A stretch of DNA of 64,000 bases from Achatina immaculata (taxonomy: Eukaryota; Mollusca; Gastropoda; Stylommatophora; Achatinidae): positions 55,728,964 to 55,792,963 of the forward strand of contig CM019692.1 in assembly GCA_009760885.1 (NCBI GenBank), in the 5' to 3' direction. Position 1 is the first letter of the stretch; the number at the start of each line of letters is the position of its first letter. This document shows, one piece after another, positions 55,369 to 64,000 of this stretch. The notes beneath the pieces were generated by a model. The model worked only from the letters and a program-made list of their open reading frames with translations. It had not been told where the DNA came from and did not search any database. The position numbers and the translations under genes are program-made.

Positions 55369-57642
55369 ATCTTACATCTCTGATAGATGTAAGAGCATAT
55401 AGGGGTGCAGATGTCAACAATGATCACAATCTGTGTAACGGGAAAATGATACTAAAATTGAAAAGCCAACACAAGAAAGCAATACTCAGAAAGATAAACA
55501 GTCAAAGTCTACAGGATGACAATACTAAGAGTAATTTTAATCTGGAACTTACCAAACCGTTCGCTGCATTCAGTGAGGTAGAGGAGACAGATATAGATGA
55601 CTTGTGGCACTCTTACAACACAGCTATAATTACAGCAGCTAAAACAAGTGCTGGACTGCAAACAACAAATAGAAAAGCATGAATATCAGACAACACATGG
55701 AAATAGATACATGAAAGACGGGCAGCCAAATTAGCCATGTTGAATGTAAAAACAGATCTGGAAAGAGATTTGGCAAAAGCAACATACAAAGAATCTTTTA
55801 CAATAAAGTAAAAAGTTTAGCTAGAAGGGATAAAAAAAAGAATATTTGGACAATATGGCGAAAGTAGCGGAGAAGGCAGCAAAAACAGGAGATAGCAAAA
55901 CTCTTTATAACATACAAAAGAGGCTAACAGGTACTATTGCATTCAAAGAAAGAAAAATCCTTAGCAAAACTGCCACACTTTTAACATCAAGTAACGACCA
56001 AAAGCAAAGATGGACCGAACACTTCCAAGAATTACTTAATCGACCACATCCAAAAGAACTAATAGACCTTGGAACTGATTTACCATTCCCACAACTAAAG
56101 GTAAACCTAGATTAAATTACATTGCATGAAATTGAAACAGCAGTGAATCTAATGGCTAAGAACAAAGCTGCAGGTGAAGATGAAATAATAGCCGAAATGT
56201 TAAAAGCTATTAATACAGAAAACATGAGACAACTATAGAGAATGTTCAATAAAGTTTAGAAAGAAGAAAATGTCCTTCTAAATGGAAAAAAGAATCATTA
56301 TTAAAACACCGAAAATAGGCAACCTTAGCGATTGCAACAGCTGGAGAGGAGCAACCTTAGTATCAGTTGTGTCAAAAGTGTTTTGCAAAGTTATTCTGAA
56401 TATAATTAAAGATATAGTGGATGCTGCAATAAGAGAAGAACAGGCAGGATTTCGAAGAGGGAGAATCTGTCTCGACCGGATCTTTACTCTTAGAATAATA
56501 CTTGAAGAACATATTGAAAGGCAAAGACAGTTAATCCTGAACTTCATAGACTTTAAAGAGCCATTTGTTAGCATACACAGAGAATCATTATGGAGGATTT
56601 TAAGAATACATGGAATACCATCTAAGATTGTCAACATCATTAGTGACCTTTACAATGGATATGTTTGTGCATTCAATACAGTCGAAAGAATGAGCGAATG
56701 GTTCCAGATTGAAACAGGCGTGAAACAAGGATGTATATTATCTCTCTTGCTTTTTGGAATGCCATAGACTTCTTAATGAACAAAATGTTGCAAAGGTAAA
56801 ATGAGCATTGACTAGGTACATGAGACCCAACTGGAAGAATTTGATTTTGCAGATGACATAATTATTATCAGCGACAATATGAAATCATTGCAAGTAAAAC
56901 CAGATACCCTGTCTTCAATGGCTAGTAAAATAGGACTTGAAATTAACAAGGATAAAACAAAAATAATGAAGATTCTCATTAACGACGAAGGATAAATATA
57001 CGTAGAATGAACAGCTGTTGAAGAAGTAAACCAATCTGCATATGTCGGCAGCTACATAGACCAGGATGGTGACACACAAATAGGAAGATAGAATTCGTAT
57101 TGCAAAAGCAGCACTGACCTTCAAGAACCTTGAGAACATATGGCATTCAAAAGTTATGAGCACAAAAATCAAATTAAGATTATTTAATTCAAATCTGACA
57201 TCCACCCTCATGATGCATGTGAAAGCTGGAAAGCAACTAAAGAAATAGACAAGAAATTAGACTCTTTCGAAAACAAATGCCTAAGGAAAATACTCAGTAT
57301 AGAGTAGAATTAATTCAAGAACAACACAGAGGTCAGACAGATGAGCAAACAACAACCTGTCTCATGGTTGATCAGAAAAAGAAGATGGACATAGTCGGTC
57401 ATGTGATGAGAAGAAACAATCAGAGAATCCCCAAACAAGTTATCAAATGAAACACAACAGGCCGAAGAAAAAGAGGTCGACCACGTCAAACTCAAAAGAG
57501 GACATTGTTAAGAGAAGCCAATTCAGTGGGCATAACATCCCCTGATGAGAATGAAAAACTCGCGGAACACAGGACATCTTGGCGAACTACCATACCGGCC
57601 CTATGCGACGTTTAACGACGCAGGAATGATATAAGATATAAG
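55369..57642 (+). mobile_element. Long LINE-B copy (B4), dead
   Basis: 2.27 kb. The endonuclease end SLIDVRAYRGADVNNDHNL (55375-55432) is followed by a linker with DDLWHSYNTAIITAAKTS and by MAKVAEKAAKTGDSKTLYNI. The RT blocks are EEQAGFRRGRICLDRIF, LNFIDFKEPFVSIHRES, TGVKQGCILSLLLF and, in another frame, FDFADDIII (about 56841-56870). The C-terminal GRRKRGRPRQTQKR block precedes an aatgatataagatataaga tail. In FIDFKEPF the usual K-A of the block is changed. Exact 10-bp duplication atagtctttt (55359-55368 and 57643-57652). At least six stops or shifts. Confidence 0.9.
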
Positions 57643-57700
57643 ATAGTCTTTTCCATCTTTTTACTTCATATCTGCAAACGTTATCTGCTGTTAGAAGATT

Positions 57701-57866
57701 ATTCACTAGCTATTTAAAATCCACAAACAGAGGAACTCTTCCTTTATTCACTAGCTATTTAAAATCCACAAATAGAGGAACTCTTCCTTTATTCACTAGT
57801 TATTTAAAATCCACAAATATAGGACATCTTCCTTTATTCACTAGCTATTTAAAAGCCACAAACAAA
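57701..57866. repeat. 45-bp tandem repeat, ~3.7 copies
   Basis: Units at 57701, 57746, 57791 and 57836 (attcactagctatttaaaat...). It starts about 50 bp after the LINE-B4 duplication. Confidence 0.93.
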
Positions 57867-57990
57867 ACTAATCCTCCACTTTTTTCTCTTTTATCATCTT
57901 TTGAACTCCATGCACATTTGTGGAGGGCTTAGGGTAGCAATATATGTGTTAAATATTCCCTCTCATATTTCAGCATTCAGAAAATTGTTT

Positions 57991-58112
57991 ATTAAACATA
58001 ATATCAAGAAAACCTAGAACTTCTCTGAACCTCAGCAAAGATTTACATCTAATTAAACATAATATCAAGAAAACCTAGAACTTCTCTGAACCTCAGCAAA
58101 GATTTACATCTA
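57991..58112. repeat. 61-bp duplication
   Basis: attaaacataatatcaagaa ... gatttacatcta occurs at 57991 and 58052, identical over the full unit. Confidence 0.93.
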
Positions 58113-58590
58113 CTTGAACTCTTCGTACTGTTTTACTTCTAGGTTCTTCAGAAAAACTTTAAATAAACATATAACAATTGAATTATTATCTTTTCCCCTG
58201 ACTGTGGCAGTACTGAGTAATGCACATAACCAAAAATGCAAGATGTTGAAGTATTGATTCTGAAAGTGCCCTTTACAGTAAACTATGGAAAGCTTTAATG
58301 GAACAGTAAAAGTCCATTTAATTTAGTCTGCCGAGGGGCAAGTTTTTCGCTGTGCATGAAGCATTAAAATTGAACCGTGGTAGTGATATCAGAATAAACA
58401 TAAACTTCCGCAAGAAGGCGTGTTGGGGAATAGAACATTCGGGACTAGACTCGAAAACTGAGAAGCACTTTAGAGGAAAATGAAGAAAAAAAGAAAACTA
58501 TTAAGAGAAATACTGGGAACAGAACTCTTGAAGGACTCAAGGATCGGAACCATAATGTGTAAACAATATACACTAACGATACATTTTATT
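58113..58590. other. Unassigned spacer
   Basis: No recognised feature. Confidence 0.5.
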
Positions 58591-58886
58591 CATACATCAA
58601 GGGGTGTAGCTATACACCAAGAGGTGTAGCTATACATCAAGGGTTGTAGCTATACATCAAGGGTTGTAGCTATACATCAAGGAGTGTAGCTATACATCAA
58701 GTGGTGTAGCTATACATCAAGGAGTGTAGCTATACATCAAGGGGTGTAACTATATATCAAGGGGTGAAGCTATACATCAAGGGGTGTAGCTATACATCAA
58801 GGGTGTAGTTATACATTAAGGTGTGTAACTATACATCAAGGGTGTAGTTATGCATTAAGGTGTGTAACTATACATCAAGGGGTTTA
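58591..58886. repeat. 20-bp minisatellite, ~14-15 copies
   Basis: The unit acatcaaggggtgtagctat has variants (gggttgtagc, ggagtgtagc, ggtgtgtaac). The last units are 19 bp and alternate gggtgtagtt/ggtgtgtaac. Non-coding. Confidence 0.95.
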
Positions 58887-60192
58887 ACTTTGTCATCGAT
58901 ATAGCTCTCGCTAAATGTGGACCCTCGTGCTTCTGTTTCTATTTTTTTCCACCTTGTCTTATCAGACTGACTGAATGATTTTAAGTGGTAGCCTCACTGT
59001 AGTCAGGACATTCCTATATCTTCTCCGCTGCCCGTTCTTGTAATTAGTGTACGGTTGCATACTAAATGTCCATGTCACACGTTGATTGTGGGTTCGTTGC
59101 TTCCGTCCACAAAGGAGCTTAAATTTTCTCTCGCCTTGCTACACTCCCAGTTCCTTCATTCTGCATCTGAGCTTTTGGTGCCACTGACCTTCAGATACAT
59201 GAAACCATTTAGGGCCACTCTCACCCACACCCACACGATTACGTCATCGTTACCGATGACTCTGTTATAAGAGGACGCTCTGATGTTTTGGTCTTTGTCA
59301 CATACTGAAAGACTGCTGAGGAGAGAGCAGATGCATATGACAGCACAACCTGCAGTATAAGCGTGGAAGTCACATCACAATAACCTGGACGGTAGAACAA
59401 CAAACACAGTCGGCAGTATGAGCGTGGAAGTCGAAGAGGTCACACAACAATAACTTGGCCGGTAGAACAGCAAACACAACCTGCATTCAAAGAAACGGTC
59501 TCGCAAAGTTATGTTCCGTAAAACTGATAAAAACATGCTTCTCAGAGTGAGCCAGCCTTCCTGTACACTCTCAAGCTGCAGTCACCACATGGATCTACTC
59601 TACGAGGCGTGCAGGAGTGTATGGCAATGAGCAGTCTGACGGGCCGACTAGAAATCCCCCACGGCAAGTGCGCTGAAGCAGGACAAGTGGAACACCTTGA
59701 AAACTGTTACTGACAAAATTTAGAGGGAATGAATAGTTGGAATGGAAGAATAACCCCTACATCCACAGAATGTTCTATAAGAACTGTCCACCAACAGTTT
59801 AAAACTTGCGCACGGATTTCACCCTAAAGCATAGTTTCTTTGACACGACCATTTGGCAGATAACGATGAGAAGACGAACTTCAGTTTTAGACTACGACAG
59901 GGGAAATAACTTGTAAAAAGAACTGCGTTATTGATACGGTACGTGCGGGGAAGTTTACTTTCAGATGATTTCTCAGAATTGTTGAAGCGTTTATATTACC
60001 AGAAATTAGCGCTTTCTTACTGTCCTTCTCAGCTTCTACGATTAGCTCCGACTTTATCTGGCCTTTCACCTACAAATGGAATAGAGAATCAGTAAAAATG
60101 AAGTTAATGTGTTTTTAACGGCATTTCTTGAAGATATTGCAGGTTTGATTCCAGACAACCGCAATAAAGTGAACATCCTCATAAAGAGAATA
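58887..60192. other. Spacer with a ~70-bp duplication
   Basis: At about 59341-59480 the phrases agtat(a/g)agcgtggaagtc, cacaataac(c/t)tgg and ggtagaaca(a/g)caaacac recur once, a ~70-bp imperfect duplication. The rest is unassigned. Confidence 0.6.
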
Positions 60193-60428
60193 GTAAAGGT
60201 AACTCTGTCATGCCTTAGAGGCACATAGGGATATGGTGTTAGTGCCCATATTTTCCTTGACTTGTCAGCACACTAGAGAGTGATATGGTCAGTATCATGC
60301 CTGGCCGTCTTTCCTTCCCCAACTCCAGAAGTCGGGTACCCATTTCTACAGCTGGGTGACTGGGGTGCCGCCGGCCGGATTCGAACCCCCGACCATCGCC
60401 ATGAGAGACCAGTGCATTAACCACACTG
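60193..60428 (-). mobile_element. tRNA-headed SINE (S3)
   Basis: Antisense SINE. The sense strand begins gtgtggttaatgcactgg and has a good box B (ggttcgaatcc at 60376-60386 on the minus strand). Then gtagaaatgggtaccc, gccaggcatgatactgacca and gaaaatatgggcactaacac, ending gcatgacagagttacctttac. The body matches S1 and S2 while the head differs. Not a tRNA gene: box A and the tRNA stems are not intact. Confidence 0.83.
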
Positions 60429-62754
60429 ATATATATACACACAAAAAGAATATCGCAGTAAGGTGAGTCACATTCATATTTCGGCTTTCCGACGCTTATA
60501 AACGGCTAAAATCATGCTTACACTATTGTCCATTAAATGCGCAATGGGCTGGAGCCGACAAAAAGAAATATACTGTAAAATTAAAAACAATTTATTGCTT
60601 ATAAATGCTAATCTTTATTTCACTTACATGCTTATGGCCATTTTACGATTATTAATAGCGTCAAATTTCAATATATTAACAATGAAAAAGTTGAAATATT
60701 GCGAGAATTGCCAGAATGTGACACGGAGGCACAGCGCGTACAAATGTGATAAGCAAGATGGCGCCGATAGTATTTTTTTCTTACATAGGGACATAAATAT
60801 GATTTACGGACTATGTTCTAGGTTTATATGGCGTTCGCGCATGCGCTAATTTATGTCTAGAGAACCCAATGAGGTGTAATTATTGAATTTTACATAGTAG
60901 GCCGTAATTACAGATTATAATATACAGGAAACTTATGTTGTTTGTGTAACAAAATTTATCCTTATCTATATAAATGTCTTGTCAAAGTAGAAATTAGATT
61001 TTTAATGCTAAAATCCCAAATAAAAAATACCACATTATGATGGTATTTGACAATAATTACGCGATGAAATGAAATCTGGGAGTGACAATCATTCCGTGAT
61101 TGCATAGGTAACGAAACGAATGGATATTTTCACAAAATATCAGATTACATTCTCTTTTGATAATGCTTTTTCTCATCTCTGAGATTTCTACAATGCCATA
61201 TTTTATCTGCTCTCAAAGTTAAAGGAATAGAATAGGTAGTATTAACCTCGAAATGTAACTGGGCCGTGAGAGGATGAAAATGAATACTGGCAGCTTCCGA
61301 GTTAAGATCGAGGCTCATTCCAAAGTCTGCTCGTAAGTTGAATGTGTATGTAAATCGGAACAGTTACGGTTATTATTTAACTCCAGTTGTATAGCGTATA
61401 GTATACAGTGTATAGTTCTGTGGAAGAAACCCAATAACCACAGACAAGTGTTTGGATGCTCCTCTTGGGCTACTGATCTGATAGTAGTCCACATTATATT
61501 AGTGTTTTATTATGTGTACTTTGCACGTCGCGTTAGAACGAATATTGTTCAACCACGTCATCGTCGCTGCTTCTGATGATCTTTTTTTTTTCTTCTTAAC
61601 CATGGTCTCTAAATATGTTTTCTAGGCAAGTTACGAATTACGTCATGGCTATTCAAACCTATCGCGGCTATATTATAATCCAACATTGGTGGAATTTGTC
61701 ACGGTATAGTCAGTCACTAGCGGGATGCACGAGCTGAGCTTTGGAGCGGGCTGGAAAGTGGTCGTGACAGATGTGAAATGGGCAGAAATGATAAAAAATG
61801 TACACGCGAAATTAGTCATTACTTAATGTCATTTTACGCTAACATGTGGGTAATAATTTCATACTTTCAAGCTTGAACTGGCTTGCAAGTTCCTCGGAGA
61901 GGACAAACACCACTGTAGGGTGTGTCAGGCCTCACCAGAAGAGGAGCGGTGGGGCAAAGAGAGCCCTGGATGATACTCATGGGAGGCAGAGGTGATGAGA
62001 GGGTCTGGCGACCTTGTCATTCCATCACTTGTCTTATTAGAGACAAAGTTACAGGAGAGTTACTTCCTACCTTTGGATTTCGTCGGAAAGGGGGGGGGGG
62101 TGGTGATAGTGGTTGCAGTAACTTGACTGTCAGGTCCGACCCGGCTTTCCACCCCTTCCCCCTAGGGACTGCACATAAGAATATGATTTTGATTTGAGGC
62201 GTGAAGCAGTCCTTGTTATTGACCCATCAAGAGCTTACCTTTCACTGTCTTCTTACCAAAAAGAGTGACTTTGAAGTTTACTGAATCAGACTTAATGATA
62301 CGTGGTTACAAAGTATAACATGCCTTTTGTGCTGAGTGATTGCAAAGGAGAAAAGGTAGTTATATGACGCACTGCAGCTACGTTGTAGTTCGCTAAACAA
62401 GAATGGAGATAGCGTGCATTCATTTGCCCTTCTGTAGAACCTGTGATGCGCTGCTAACGTCTTAATTTTATTGAAACGAGGGCGGCGTCTACAATGCCCC
62501 CCGTAGGCAACCCCAGAAATGAAACTTAATGCAGCATCCACACATAAATTATCCACAGCATAAAAATAGAACAAGAAGCGGCGAGGGACAGCTGAAAACG
62601 TCTTACGAAGGACTGGGACTAAATTAGGAAAACGCATGATTGAATGATTCAGAACAACCAAAAATTTTTTAACTTAATCCTGCAGGATTATACCAGAAAA
62701 CAAGTAGTGTCGGAATAAGGTGTATAAACAATATATAATTTAATACTTAATGTC
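60429..62754. other. ~2.3 kb without recognisable elements
   Basis: Frames at 60514-60849 (plus, 111 codons) and 62278-62661 (minus, 127 codons) lack any family motif I recognise and have no supporting signals. A poly-G run lies at 62090-62102. Possible unique host DNA. Confidence 0.45.
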
Positions 62755-62759
62755 TAGAG

Positions 62760-63835
62760 TCATTCATCCATTCATTTGCATGTCCCTTGCGGAACTTTGC
62801 CTCCCTAACAGCACTCCTGTAGGCCTCTCAGTTGTGAGCAAGATGGTCTGCTGCTGATGCATCCATCTGCAGATCATCAACGATGTCTTGCAGCCATCTT
62901 CGCCTTGGTCTTCCTCTTTTTTTCCCATTATGTACCCTTCCAAGACGGTTTTCTCTAGACTATCATGACGTTTAATATGTCCAAAATATTTAAGTTTTCT
63001 CTCTTTAATCTTCTTTACTAGCCAGCCTTCTTCAATATTAAGTTCTTGTAGTATAGATATATTTGTTCTTTTTTGTGCTCATGATATTTGAAAAACTCTT
63101 CTGTAGCATTTACATTCAAAAGCATTTATGTGTTTCTCAGCTGTTTTGTTAAGTGTCCAGGTCTCACAAGCATATATTGCGATGGGAAAGATGCATGCCC
63201 TTAAAAATCCTATTTTTGTGGTTCTGTCTGCTCCTCTCCACAGATTCTTTAGTTGTTTTACTTTCTGAAGAGCAAAAGATGTTCTCCTTTTAATTTCCCT
63301 CATTGTATCTCCATTATTACTTGGCAGTGATCCAAGATATTCAAAACTCTCCACTTCTTCCAGTTTTTCCTCATTGATACATATTTCAGCTGCCTTGTTT
63401 CTTTTATCAGTTTTCATCAACTTAGTTTTCTTAGCATTAAGATAGAGGTTTTGCTCTTCACTATTCTTACGGACTGGCATAATTAGTTTTTCCATTCCTT
63501 GTTGTGTTTTGGACAGTAATACTGTGTCATCAGCATATCTAATCTCTGGTATTTCATAACCTCGAATTGTTATGGCGTCGTAATATTCTTTGTCTACGTA
63601 TTCTCTAACATTCTTCATTATATTTTCAGTATACAAGTTAAATAAGTAAGGCAACAGTATGCACCCCTGACGGACCCCTTGTTTTATGTCAAACCAAGTT
63701 GTTGTTTCACCATTTATTCTTACTGCTGCCTGTTGGTCTAGATACAGCAGTGATGTGAATTGTATCAAATTGTCTAGAGTAGGTGTTTTAAATATGGACT
63801 CCACAGATCTCTGAACCTTCCATGGAAGGATTTTG
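62760..63835 (-). mobile_element. LINE-E copy (E4), longest LINE-E
   Basis: About 1.08 kb on the minus strand, 5'-truncated near 63835. One long frame (63804 to 63079) encodes the RT palm and thumb. After a frameshift near 63080 come WLVKKIKERKLKYFGHIKRH, LEKTVLEGYIMGK, RGRPRRRWLQDIVDDLQMDA and an AYRSAVREAKFRKGHANE end. The tail is aatgaatggatgaatgac. It aligns with E1-E3 and defines the family. Confidence 0.88.
63079..63804 (-). pseudogene. LINE-E reverse transcriptase fragment with intact YADD
   Basis: 241 codons without a stop. WFDIKQGVRQGCILLPYLFN (RT block with QG, about residues 37-56) is followed by EIRYADDTVLL (about 83-93, catalytic YADD intact). Then KKTKLMKTDKR, EVESFEYLGSLPSNNGD, IKRRTSFALQKVKQLKNLW, RACIFPIAIYACETWTLNKT and a cysteine-containing end. 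The upstream fingers/palm part with the first catalytic Asp is lost by truncation. The GTG/ATG start is arbitrary because the frame enters from truncated sequence. The frame ends at TGA by a shift before the C-terminal tail. Confidence 0.85.
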
Positions 63836-63947
63836 GGGGTTCAAGGACTGGAAAATGAACTGACTTGATTTAAAAAAAATATAAGCATCATCTGAATTCT
63901 TTGTATTCCTCTTTGTTTGTCTGTTTGTTTTTTAAAGAGGGATCCAA

Positions 63948-64000
63948 AGTTGTTCTTATGCCGGAAATGTGGTTCACAGCTGTTCTCATGCCGGAAATGT
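63948..64000. repeat. Start of a 30-bp tandem repeat running off the window
   Basis: tgttcttatgccggaaatgt at about 63951 recurs 30 bp later as tgttctcatgccggaaatgt, reaching the last base. Probably the edge of a longer array. Confidence 0.7.

Noticed and set aside
62278..62661. 127-codon minus-strand ORF
   Set aside because: No recognised motif, no homologous block elsewhere in the window and no supporting signal; length is possible by chance in this size of window.

Overview
This window looks like non-coding, repeat-rich DNA from an animal genome. I find no ribosomal or tRNA gene, no operon-like gene spacing and no convincing host protein gene. The recognisable coding sequence is almost all decayed transposable-element protein. 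It comes from several unrelated LINE (non-LTR retrotransposon) lineages, one mariner-type DNA transposon and tRNA-headed SINEs. Many minisatellites lie between them. This mix of apurinic-endonuclease plus reverse-transcriptase LINEs, tRNA-derived SINEs and dense minisatellites fits an invertebrate, and a mollusc is my best guess. That guess is inference; no host gene is available to test it.

Layout. 1-2.3 kb: a LINE 3' end (LINE-K) abutting an antisense LINE-B fragment, then a second LINE-B. 2.3-4.2 kb: antisense LINE-A. 5.0-7.4 kb: a 32-bp minisatellite split by the best-preserved LINE-A, then a LINE-C stub. 7.9-8.9 kb: a 25-unit 40-bp minisatellite, then LINE-E. 10.4-11.8 kb: LINE-C inside a (TA)n tract, then repeat G. 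12.3-12.9 kb: a complete SINE and a LINE-J tail. 14.5 kb: a possible hAT MITE. 16 kb: LINE-H. 17-19.3 kb: an 88-bp array, an 11-codon-period array and repeat G. 19.6-21.1 kb: LINE-E, a 55-bp array, a 38-bp array and LINE-A. 21.5 kb: a compound tetranucleotide tract. 22.9-25.6 kb: LINE-I, a CR1/L2-like LINE-F and repeat G. 28.2-28.5 kb: a mariner-type MITE. 29.2-32.1 kb: LINE-C and a long antisense LINE-B. 33.3-35.8 kb: the longest LINE-A. 36.0-36.8 kb: a 39/40-bp array. 38.8-43.9 kb: repeat G, LINE-C pieces, two SINEs, a 39-bp array and a LINE-B stub. 44.2-45.5 kb: a complete but dead mariner. 46.2-47.6 kb: a LINE-F tail, a 50-bp array and a SINE tail. 50.6-51.5 kb: a 35-bp array. 54.5-58.9 kb: LINE-E, a long LINE-B, and 45-bp, 61-bp and 20-bp arrays. 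60.2 kb: an antisense SINE. 62.8-63.8 kb: LINE-E with an intact YADD motif. The end of the window enters a 30-bp repeat.

The LINE lineages differ in their 3' tails: (GA)n for A, ATAAGAT-like for B, (GAT)n for C and J, TGAC/GAAT-like for E, and ACAAG-like for K. Many insertions still have 7-13 bp target-site duplications, so their ends can be placed to the base. In one case a minisatellite appears to have formed from the 5' junction of a LINE insertion. I found no evidence for a new protein-coding system. The most interesting material is the relation between LINE insertion and minisatellites, a SINE family with one shared body under different heads, and an unidentified dispersed repeat (G).
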